In this document: one piece after another, positions 56,314 to 64,000 of the stretch | Numbering within the stretch: position 1 is the first letter of the stretch | How the letters are laid out: every line of letters starts with the position of its first letter | Source of the DNA: Gelidibacter sp038243395 | GTDB taxonomy: Bacteria > Bacteroidota > Bacteroidia > Flavobacteriales > Flavobacteriaceae | Direction of reading: 5' to 3' | NCBI GenBank assembly: GCA_038243395.1 | Contig: JBBSRC010000005.1 | Coordinates: forward strand, 20,589-84,588 | DNA: 64,000 nt | The notes under the pieces: generated by a model | The model's database searches: none | The model's input: the letters and a program-made list of their open reading frames with translations, nothing else | What the model was told of the DNA's origin: nothing | Made by a program: the position numbers and the translations under genes

Positions 56314-56348
56314 ACACCCAATTCTGTTTGAATTGGGTGTTTTTTTTT
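56314..56348 (+). terminator. Terminator after tRNA-Ser
   Basis: Perfect 11-bp stem ACACCCAATTC / GAATTGGGTGT, loop TGTTT, then nine T. It forms the boundary between the tRNA gene and the accessory block. Confidence 0.85.
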
Positions 56349-56496
56349 AATTATATCTTATGTTTAATTTATTTTATAATTATCTAAAATGAATAATAGA
56401 GATCCATTTCTTAATCTTGATTAACCAAATTCAAGCCAATAGAAGCCTTTTTAAGAATTCATATTTTCTAAAAAACGTAAACAATCGATTATATTC

Positions 56497-59400
56497 TTAA
56501 AGCCTGAAAGTTGTTACCATAACATTACCTCCTTCTGGCTTGATATTTGAAATTTTACCAATTTCTTTCAAATGATCAAAAAACAACATCAAGCTATCGG
56601 ATTTTTTGAAGGATGGCATTGGTCCTTTTTCATTTAATTGTTTATACTTTCCTCCTAAAGAATTTAGAAATTCAGGAATGAAATCTGTAGTGAACTCGGA
56701 AATGTTTTTTACAAATAATTCTATTTTTGCTTCCTGTTTAATGGGTGCAGTCAATAATATTGAAGTCAAAGTCCTACTAGTCAGTTTAATAGCAGAATGT
56801 CTTAAACTTATTTCTCCTATAAGGCTTAATGCTTTTAATTCCGTTATTGGGCTCTTAGCCTCGAACAATTCTATTAATCTAATATTATCAGATTTTCCAA
56901 GCCTAGAGTTTTTTAACAATTCTATCAATTCAAGTTCAGAAAATTCTAATTCAGGAAACATCTTGAAAAAACTTAAGATATTGTTGATTGCAAATATTAA
57001 TTGTAAAGGCTCAAAATTTAATTTTAACTTATTGTAATTATCTAAGTTAAAAATTATTTTACGTTTTTCAACCAGGACTTTAACTTTATCATAAGATAAA
57101 ATTTCAAAATTTAAATCACTGAAAGTAAAAGGAAAAGAATCAATATAGATAGAATACAACTTATCATTAATCTCCTCATTAAGAAGAAATGCTCTTATAA
57201 AAGCTTCATGGTCTTCTTCTTTTGAGTTGAATACATTTAAAACTAAGGTTTTGGTATTATCTGGATTATTAATAAAGTTCATGAGCGTTTCCGAAAAACT
57301 ATTTTTATTTTCCTTATAAACGAAAACTATATTTGACCAATTTGCTTCAGCCTTAGCATTAGACAATAGAAAATCAATTAATTCAGTTGATACATTTAAT
57401 TCATCAATCTCCTTAATTGAAGTGTTCGTCCATAAGAGAATAGATTCTCTGTGAGAATTGGATAATTCATCATGATTAAGTAAGACAACCAGCGAATCAA
57501 GCTTTTCCTCTTTATTGTCTTCTAATTTCAAATATACAGAATCAATATATTTGTTAATATTCACATTTATATATTCAATCAATAATGAGCAATTAGAACT
57601 AAGGATTGATGCGTAATTGCTTTTATAAAAATTATGTGTATTAAATTCACCAAAAGTCTGAATCATTAAAAACAACATTTTTGGATTAATTGCATAATTA
57701 TTATTTTCATAAACGTATTTCCTTATATCTTCTGATACACCGCTAAAATGTAAAGAGGTAAATTTCACTTCTAATAAATCAATAATCTCAAGTAGCTTTT
57801 CAGTTTTTTCAATTAACGTTAAGAAATCAGACTTGTTACTAACAAAATCCTCTAAACTTGAAAAAGATGACATTTTCACTATATCTAGAGCTTCAGCTCT
57901 ATTCAAAATATGGTTGTAATAATTCAATTTTTCTTCTTCAGCCATAGAGCTATCTTGTTCGATAAATGCCCACATATTTACCCAAACTTTAGACAATTCA
58001 TTTATAAATAAATCTAAGTTTCTTCCTTCCTCAATATATGATTTTATAAATTTGATTGAATCATTCGATTCATTTGATAATTGTTTGAAAACTATACCTT
58101 TTTTTACCAGATATTTTTTGCTTTTAATTAGGTGGTCGAATAGATTGTAATTAAGAATGTAGCTTTTTTCAAATTCTGACTCACTAATTTTTTTTATAAT
58201 ATTATGAACTTCATCAAGTTTATAGTTGAAATTACTATCTGTTTCATTTCTTACGTTCATTAGAAACCAATGATCATTCTCCGTAATACTTCCGGGGTAG
58301 AAATAAGAGATATAATTCAGATAATCTTCTGCTATATAACCATTCCGAATAAATAGAAGAATTAACTGCTCCTGTTTGCTCGGAACTGTTGAAACAATCA
58401 TTTTTTTATCTTTAAGAAGATATTTTACTTTTGAATTCTTAACTCTTCTAATTTCCTCCTCATTATGTTTTAACTCATTTCTAATGCTGTTTATTCTTCC
58501 AGTATTGTGCTTTTCAATTATAGCTTTTCTGTCCAAATAACCTCGCTCAGAATTTACTTTTTGCTCTATGTCAGAAAATTTAAAGTCAAATTTTTGTCGA
58601 CCGCCATACTCTCCATAGTAAGAGACTTTAGCATCTAGTAGTTTTTCAAAATTATCCTCCTCAAGCATGTTTTCAATACTGTAGTCTTCTTCATTTATTC
58701 TAAATGACCTAAAACCAGAAGTTTTTTGCACATATTCCAATAAGTAAATACTTTTTAATTCCTTCAGAGTTTCTGGCAATGACGTTTCTAATTCTTTAAT
58801 TTCAAGTTTTAATTGACTATTGTTATTTTCAATGTTTGAAATTTCTTGATTTATCCAGATGACTTTATTTCCTACTAAATTATTATATAGCATGCCAGAA
58901 TTACGCCCAAGCTTTACAAAGTCTTCAGGATAAATGTTTTTATAAACTATAATTGCAAAAAGCTTATTCATAAACTCTTTGGACTGAAATTTTTGAAAAT
59001 ATATGTGAAACTCATTAACAATATTATACAGCAATCTCATGTCATCAACATAGAACGATACTTCATCGATTAAATCAGTTGATATCTTATAATTAAAATC
59101 TTGAAGTGTTTTTGTCAGTTGTTCGTTAGAATTTGAATAATTTATAACAGGAATAACTGGAATAATAAAATCAAAAAACTTCGTTCTTTCCTGATTTCTA
59201 AACATCTCATCTCTAATTGCATAAATGAATATGACAATACGATTAATGGATTTTGAATTATTAATTAGCAAATTAATTTCTCTTAACTTTGTGAATATCT
59301 CTGTTTGCTCAAATCTATCTAGATCCTCGATAATGACCACATTGTATTTAGTTGCTTCGAAAAAGTAAAGAATTTCATCTAAATGATTATTCAATATAGA

Positions 59401-60168
59401 TTTGTCAAATTTCTCAGCTATTTGTATTTCTAAATTTTGAAAATTAAATTTACTAATTGTAAATTTTTGTGAAAACTCAATAATCTTTCTTAGAAAAATA
59501 TAAAAAATCGCTAAAAACACAGTTAAGATTACAATTTTAATAAGGATTTCAAACCACGCTAATGGTTCCGGTAAACTTAAAAATGTTCTAAAGGATTCGA
59601 AATTAAACAATAAAAAAGAGCTACATAATAACCCAGAAACCAACCAAGTCGCATTTTTAACTTGATCTTTAGTAAGGCTTCTTATTTTTTTAAATTGGGA
59701 ATCTGGGATAATAGAACTTTTCTCATGATAAAATATTTGCTGTAAAATACTTAATTCTACTAAGCGAAGCTGTTCATTCTTCCGATCCGAACTTGACTCT
59801 TGTTCAGACTTTGCAATTTCTGTTTCATCTTCAGAATAAACTTTAACAGGTAAATTTGAAGTAGAGTGTTTTTCATTAAAATTTTTCTCCTCTTTAAAAG
59901 TTGCAAGTGAAATCTTTAAAAACTCTAACCCTTCAATATTTCTTTCTTGAAATGTTTTAAGTATACTACTTTTTCCTGAACCATAATTCCCTGTTAAAGC
60001 TATATTCTTAATGTCCTTCTCTTTTCTGTTTGCCCACGCCCATTCAAGTGCGTCACAATAATATTTATGCTTCTCCTTATCGCTTCTTGGAGAGAGTGAA
60101 TTAAACAATTTTTTGCTATTATTAGCCGAGGAGCTGCCTTCTGGCCGTGGTGTTTCATTTTGTTTCAT
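56497..60168 (-). CDS. YobI-like P-loop NTPase, very large
   Basis: A 1223-residue protein. The start (LFNSLSPRSDKEKHKYYCDA, IKNIALTGNYGSGKSSILKT) fits the YobI-type NTPase, with Walker A GNYGSGKS near residue 66 and Walker B VVIIEDLDRFEQ near residue 277. Two hydrophobic stretches (about 165-185 and 203-225) split the NTPase core, suggesting a membrane-bound motor. The C-terminal 900 residues are helical with no known motif. Codon and base use look more AT-rich than the core genes. It follows the truncated SIR2-like gene by 81 bp, and a role in defence is inferred from context only. Confidence 0.8.
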   Translation of the reverse strand: MKQNETPRPEGSSSANNSKKLFNSLSPRSDKEKHKYYCDALEWAWANRKEKDIKNIALTGNYGSGKSSILKTFQERNIEGLEFLKISLATFKEEKNFNEKHSTSNLPVKVYSEDETEIAKSEQESSSDRKNEQLRLVELSILQQIFYHEKSSIIPDSQFKKIRSLTKDQVKNATWLVSGLLCSSFLLFNFESFRTFLSLPEPLAWFEILIKIVILTVFLAIFYIFLRKIIEFSQKFTISKFNFQNLEIQIAEKFDKSILNNHLDEILYFFEATKYNVVIIEDLDRFEQTEIFTKLREINLLINNSKSINRIVIFIYAIRDEMFRNQERTKFFDFIIPVIPVINYSNSNEQLTKTLQDFNYKISTDLIDEVSFYVDDMRLLYNIVNEFHIYFQKFQSKEFMNKLFAIIVYKNIYPEDFVKLGRNSGMLYNNLVGNKVIWINQEISNIENNNSQLKLEIKELETSLPETLKELKSIYLLEYVQKTSGFRSFRINEEDYSIENMLEEDNFEKLLDAKVSYYGEYGGRQKFDFKFSDIEQKVNSERGYLDRKAIIEKHNTGRINSIRNELKHNEEEIRRVKNSKVKYLLKDKKMIVSTVPSKQEQLILLFIRNGYIAEDYLNYISYFYPGSITENDHWFLMNVRNETDSNFNYKLDEVHNIIKKISESEFEKSYILNYNLFDHLIKSKKYLVKKGIVFKQLSNESNDSIKFIKSYIEEGRNLDLFINELSKVWVNMWAFIEQDSSMAEEEKLNYYNHILNRAEALDIVKMSSFSSLEDFVSNKSDFLTLIEKTEKLLEIIDLLEVKFTSLHFSGVSEDIRKYVYENNNYAINPKMLFLMIQTFGEFNTHNFYKSNYASILSSNCSLLIEYINVNINKYIDSVYLKLEDNKEEKLDSLVVLLNHDELSNSHRESILLWTNTSIKEIDELNVSTELIDFLLSNAKAEANWSNIVFVYKENKNSFSETLMNFINNPDNTKTLVLNVFNSKEEDHEAFIRAFLLNEEINDKLYSIYIDSFPFTFSDLNFEILSYDKVKVLVEKRKIIFNLDNYNKLKLNFEPLQLIFAINNILSFFKMFPELEFSELELIELLKNSRLGKSDNIRLIELFEAKSPITELKALSLIGEISLRHSAIKLTSRTLTSILLTAPIKQEAKIELFVKNISEFTTDFIPEFLNSLGGKYKQLNEKGPMPSFKKSDSLMLFFDHLKEIGKISNIKPEGGNVMVTTFRL

Positions 60169-60249
60169 TACTATCTATATTTGATACAATCCAAAAGATA
60201 TTTCGTTTTTTTTTCTATTTTACACTTTAGAGCGAACTTATAAATTGGC

Positions 60250-60594
60250 TTAATTTATGGTTGCGCTATGTACTTTCCCATATTTCAAAATATCTCCTTG
60301 TAATTGTCTAATCACGAAAATGAAATGGTTATAAATGCCTGTTGCTTCTGGGTCTTGCTCTTTTATATAGGTCTCTACTTCCAAAGGGAAATTTCGAATG
60401 GCAATTGCTCCTAAATGAATTGAAGTGCCTGAACCAAAAAGAAAACTAACATTATCTAGCTCAAGATAATTCTTAAGCATTAATTTAATTTTGTCAATTA
60501 TTACTCCTTGGTCTAAATTTTCTAATACCCAATCAGATAATTTGTCTGTATTTCCAAATAAAATTTTATTTCTCGTTGGTTCAAAACATGTCAT
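60250..60594 (-). pseudogene. Truncated SIR2-like protein (N-terminal part)
   Basis: A 114-residue frame. SVSFLFGSGTS-like sequence (NVSFLFGSGTSIHLGAIAI) near residue 48 resembles the GAGxS NAD-binding loop of SIR2-like domains in anti-phage proteins. SIR2 domains are usually 200 residues or more; here the frame stops soon after IRQLQGDILKY, and only 81 bp separate it from the NTPase start. It therefore looks truncated, though a short regulatory form cannot be excluded. The assignment rests on the loop and position. Confidence 0.5.
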
Positions 60595-60699
60595 CTATAT
60601 TATTGTTTGTGATTGGTTTTCTTTAATAGAAGTACAAAGACTTTTGTTTGATTATTAATCAAAGAACTAGATTAATTGGATTTATTATTTTATTTTTTT

Positions 60700-60842
60700 T
60701 CAGGTTTTTTTATCAGGATTTAACAAGGTAGATGGTCTCGGTATCGTCGCTCCAGCATTTGGCTTTTTATCTGGTGTGTCACATCTTGTATTCTTTCCAA
60801 TATTAAGATTATCTATTTTTTATTTTTCTTGTCATCAGCCAT
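60700..60842 (-). pseudogene. Possible small gene with a frameshift
   Basis: Minus-strand ATG at 60842 begins MADDKKNKK and stops at once. If the T-run at 60816-60821 (A-run on the coding strand) had one more base, it would continue with IDNLNIGKNTRCDTPDKK to a stop at 60700, giving about 47 residues. It lies 20 bp downstream of the membrane-protein gene. Otherwise the gap 60595-60862 holds nothing I recognise. Confidence 0.35.
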
Positions 60843-60862
60843 ATTATTTCTTTTTTGGATTA

Positions 60863-61441
60863 TTATTTAATTGGGACGTAGGTCGTGGTATCGTTTGTCC
60901 TTTCTGATTTTGATTTAGTGTTGGAGGATGTTGTCGATCTTGTGGTTTCGACTGTGGTCTCGATTTTTCTTGCTTTGCCATAATGAATGTTTATTGATAC
61001 GTATATTATTATTAAAATTAGACCAGTGCCTAATGAATAAATTGAAGATTTGTTAAGAATGTTTATTAAAGAATTTCTTTTGTTAAGCTTTCCCTTAAAT
61101 TGCTCATAGGTTATTTGATAGTCAATTACAGAATCAACATCATCTACTGATGCATCTATTGACTTGCTCGCTTGATAATGACTATAAACGTTAACAAATA
61201 GTGTTGCAACTAGTAGCGCCCACCCAATTGCAATGACGATGACGACTTTCGCATTATCAATAGGAACTATTTTATCATGAAAAGTCAAAGTAAGACCTAA
61301 AGCGCCAGAAGCAATGAACGTAATAGCTTTCTCAAAATGATCATCACTTTTTGTTTTTTGTTTGTAAAGAATATCACGATATTCCTCCCAATTCTTCAAT
61401 TGCTCTGGTGTAAACTTAATAATCTCTTTATTTTTAGCCAT
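60863..61441 (-). CDS. Small membrane protein coupled to the methyltransferase
   Basis: A 192-residue protein. A charged N-terminus (WEEYRDILYKQKTKSDDHF) is followed by hydrophobic segments at about 41-58, 66-86 and 135-152, and a Ser/Thr/Lys-rich tail. It starts 2 nt after the methyltransferase stop, so translation is probably coupled. I recognise no named domain; membrane effectors of the SLATT type have a broadly similar plan, but I cannot show the match. A partner role in the restriction or defence unit is inferred. Confidence 0.75.
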   Translation of the reverse strand: MAKNKEIIKFTPEQLKNWEEYRDILYKQKTKSDDHFEKAITFIASGALGLTLTFHDKIVPIDNAKVVIVIAIGWALLVATLFVNVYSHYQASKSIDASVDDVDSVIDYQITYEQFKGKLNKRNSLINILNKSSIYSLGTGLILIIIYVSINIHYGKARKIETTVETTRSTTSSNTKSKSERTNDTTTYVPIK

Positions 61442-61443
61442 CT

Positions 61444-64000
61444 TTAACTATTCTCTACAATTGCAATTTCCTCTTCTGTCAACCCATAAAGCTCATAAAC
61501 CATCTCATCGATTTCTTTTTCTGTTTGGGTTATTTGAGTTTTTAGGTCTTGTGCTTTTTTCTTGTTTTCCTCAAAAAGCTCCATCCACTCAAATTCATCT
61601 TTTTTGGTCAATTCCAAGATTGGAGCTAATTCCTCTGTTACTCTTAATTTATTCTTGGCTTTGATGGCTTTGTTGAGTTCCTTAATGAAATCTCCGAAAG
61701 ATAGTTCGTGCCAGTTTTCAAGTTTTCGCGATATTTTCACTAAAGAAAACTTATGAATTAAATAGTTTTGGAATTTAATGTTGAGTTGACTGACTTTATC
61801 TTTACTATTTAATAGTTCATCAACCTTAGTCTTGGTTAATAATTGACTTTCGTAATCAACTATTTTAATAGGTAATTTCTTAAACTCTGCAACTCGAATT
61901 TTCGGAAAAAGAGTGTCAAATTCATTGTTTGAATAGCGAAAGTAAAATGACATTAATTTAGAATTCAGAATACTAAGAATATATTCAATGACATAATCAG
62001 ACTCTTGCTCATTGTCAATTCTTGCAATGTATAAACTACGATCTATTATGAATTTCTCCCTAATTAATGTACTTACCAATGTCTTACCTAAAATCTCCCG
62101 AAATACAATTCGTGGGCCAACAAAATACTTTTCTTGTCGAGGAGCGGCCAACCAATCTCCATAACTAATATAATGCTCCTTATCCCAAAAATAATTATAA
62201 GGACTTACGTGCTTTCCCTTTAATTCCGGTACAAAAGTTTCGTCTTTTCTAAAATTTGAATGATAAGCACGTTCTTTAATGACTTCGGCAGATTGCCCCG
62301 TATATTTATCATAAGGATTTACACCTCTAATAACATCCATTATCGCACCCACTTCAATTACATCCTTTCTTACCTTTTTTATAATTGGTAAAATATCTTC
62401 GCTTATTTCGACATCAAAAATATATCCTTCATTCTGAAAGAATCTAACTTGATCAATCGTATGCTTATCGATTATTTGCTTATCTATAAAATCTAGAATA
62501 TGAACTTTTCCTAGAGCAATTTCCTTTTTGGCGACAAAGATTAAAGTATCTACAGATGCATCAAAAAAGACATTATCTAAGTTTGGAATGAGAACTGAAA
62601 AATTAAGATTTTCTAAAACATACTTTCTACAATCAGACATTCTTAAATTTTTCAACCAAGAGTTAGGAACGATAAAACTAATTTCTCCATTTGGCTTTAG
62701 CAATTCAGCTCCTTTTTCAATAAAGGAAACATACAATTCTACCTGATATTGAGCTGTTTGATAATTATTGTTTATATATATTTTCGTTTTCTCATCAATC
62801 GTTCTGGCAACGTAGGGCGGGTTTCCAATTACAACATCAAAACCACCTTCAGCGAAAACATCAGGAAACTCATTCTCCCATTTAAAAGCCTTACTTCCAG
62901 CAATTTTTTTATCATCGATTAGACTATTTCCACATTTAATATTACTACTTAGATCGTTGAGTTTTCGGCGAGGTTGTGCTGTGCGTAACCATAAAGAAAG
63001 TTTGGCAATTTCAACACTTTCATCATTCAGGTCTACACCATAAATATTGTTTTCCAAAATTGTGTTCTCAATATCTGGGAATTGTAAACCTCCACCCAAA
63101 ATCTTGGTTTTCAATTCGTCAATATACGTGTGTTCTTTAATCAGAAAATCTAATGCTTGATTTAAGAATGCACCAGAACCACAGGCAGGATCACAAATGG
63201 TCAATTGCAATAACCAGTCACGATAGTCGTCAAGAATATTTACAAGTTTCTCAATGGTCGTCTTATTTCGATTCTTACGACCCTTAAAATATTCTTCTTC
63301 GTGGAAGTCCAGCTCGATTTTCTTTTCCTCACAAAGTTTTCCAATTGTATTTTCAACTATATATTTAGTAATGTATTTGGGCGTATAAAACACACCATCC
63401 TTTTTGCGTTTACTAGTTTGCTTGTCAAAATCGCCACCTTCAATCTCCGTATTAACGCTTTCAATCTCATTGAGTGAGTTTTCAAAGATGTGTCCTAGGA
63501 TATTAACGTCTATCTGACTTTCAAAATCATAATTAGATAATAATGAGGTGTATTTATACAGAAGGTTACTATCGATTTCTAGAGCATCTAAAATAGCATC
63601 AGGTTTAAATAAACCTCCGTTGTATGCGTAAATCTCAGCTCGGCTCTGTGTTCCTTTTCTGCCAGTGTCCAAAAAGTGGAAATACTGTTTAAAGAGATCG
63701 TATAATGGGCGTTCATCGCCAAAATCCCAATCATCTTTCCATTTTTTTAAAATTTGAAGTGTAGAATTATAAGGCAATAACATTCGATCTTCTGCGAAGA
63801 AAACAAATAAGAAACGGTCAATTAATTTTTGAGACTTTTGAAACAAGGTGAGTTTCACATTCTTTTCAAGGCGAACGATATACTCTTGATTTTCTAAAAG
63901 ATTAGTTTCGCTCAACTTCGCTTTTACAGTTTTAGCATTCCGTTTAACGAGATCCCGAAACAGTTCACGCTTAAAAATTGAATAGTCCTTGTAAAATGCT
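61444..64000 (-). CDS. Eco57I-like DNA methyltransferase / type IIG-type protein, 5' end outside the window
   Basis: More than 850 residues are present and the frame stays open to the right edge, reading AFYKDYSIFKRELFRDLV before the internal TTG at 63915. The true start is therefore outside. Visible: GVFYTPKYITKYIVE, SAM-binding motif I DPACGSGAFL (about 240 residues after the TTG), and motif IV NPPYV, which indicates an N6-adenine methyltransferase. A TaqI-C-like target-recognition region (about 490-680, ELKGKHVSPYNYFW) and a helical tail follow. Type IIG proteins carry an endonuclease domain at the N-terminus; that part is off the window, so cleavage activity is open. Confidence 0.88.
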   Translation of the reverse strand, partial: AFYKDYSIFKRELFRDLVKRNAKTVKAKLSETNLLENQEYIVRLEKNVKLTLFQKSQKLIDRFLFVFFAEDRMLLPYNSTLQILKKWKDDWDFGDERPLYDLFKQYFHFLDTGRKGTQSRAEIYAYNGGLFKPDAILDALEIDSNLLYKYTSLLSNYDFESQIDVNILGHIFENSLNEIESVNTEIEGGDFDKQTSKRKKDGVFYTPKYITKYIVENTIGKLCEEKKIELDFHEEEYFKGRKNRNKTTIEKLVNILDDYRDWLLQLTICDPACGSGAFLNQALDFLIKEHTYIDELKTKILGGGLQFPDIENTILENNIYGVDLNDESVEIAKLSLWLRTAQPRRKLNDLSSNIKCGNSLIDDKKIAGSKAFKWENEFPDVFAEGGFDVVIGNPPYVARTIDEKTKIYINNNYQTAQYQVELYVSFIEKGAELLKPNGEISFIVPNSWLKNLRMSDCRKYVLENLNFSVLIPNLDNVFFDASVDTLIFVAKKEIALGKVHILDFIDKQIIDKHTIDQVRFFQNEGYIFDVEISEDILPIIKKVRKDVIEVGAIMDVIRGVNPYDKYTGQSAEVIKERAYHSNFRKDETFVPELKGKHVSPYNYFWDKEHYISYGDWLAAPRQEKYFVGPRIVFREILGKTLVSTLIREKFIIDRSLYIARIDNEQESDYVIEYILSILNSKLMSFYFRYSNNEFDTLFPKIRVAEFKKLPIKIVDYESQLLTKTKVDELLNSKDKVSQLNIKFQNYLIHKFSLVKISRKLENWHELSFGDFIKELNKAIKAKNKLRVTEELAPILELTKKDEFEWMELFEENKKKAQDLKTQITQTEKEIDEMVYELYGLTEEEIAIVENS

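Noticed and set aside
56267..56496. Second copy of the tRNA-Ser 3' end as an att site
   Set aside because: I found no repeat of GGTTCGAATCCCTC within the window; a distal copy could lie beyond the right edge.
1..64000. Insertion sequences, prophage genes or rRNA
   Set aside because: No transposase, integrase, phage structural gene or rRNA sequence was recognised.

Overview
The window looks like chromosome of a marine-type member of the Flavobacteriaceae (Bacteroidetes). Base composition is AT-rich. Several genes have the Bacteroidetes promoter box TAnnTTTG just upstream, and Shine-Dalgarno sites are weak. The gene set is typical of the family: a tricorn-like S41 peptidase, a fused E1 2-oxoacid dehydrogenase, an OmpA lipoprotein, orphan HsdR_N protein beside holA, and the run tpx-dgkA-ftsK-lolA-lptF/G-ribB. 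I cannot name the genus.

Layout. 1-5 kb: a tricorn-like periplasmic peptidase broken by one frameshift, a membrane-anchored protein and a Tudor-like protein. 5-20 kb: uvrA, a tiny membrane protein, a LOG-family enzyme, a large M1-like protein with a probable outer-membrane barrel, a 24-bp tandem array, an S9 peptidase, the E1 fusion, DoxX, and a decayed gene near 19.4-19.8 kb. 20-31 kb: small stress-type proteins, holA, the HsdR_N protein, a glycosyltransferase, OmpA, a Sua5-type synthase, a heavily decayed esterase, a UvrD/PcrA helicase and an AsmA-like protein. 31-43 kb: patatin-like lipase, M1 aminopeptidase, recG, two unrelated beta-lactamase-fold hydrolases, a dihydrouridine synthase, miaE and a TlpA-like lipoprotein. 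43-56 kb: pheT, then the cell-envelope and division run ending in ribB, an aminotransferase, a lipoprotein and a nitroreductase.

56-64 kb: a tRNA-Ser gene with its terminator is followed by an accessory block, all on the minus strand and running off the right edge. In transcription order it holds an Eco57I-like DNA methyltransferase (5' end outside the window), a small membrane protein 2 nt downstream, a possible short frameshifted gene, a truncated SIR2-like protein, and a 1223-residue YobI-like P-loop NTPase. This is the best candidate for a defence or conflict system here.

Intergenic DNA is unusually rich in short imperfect repeats: the 24-bp array, GAANNN hexamer tracts, CAGT- and CTCAGT-type tracts, a cluster of REP-like palindromes, and inverted AGAGA/CACGGAG repeats. 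Two, perhaps three, broken frames each sit at an A or T run that would be repaired by one extra base. Either these are homopolymer errors in the assembly or they are real decay.
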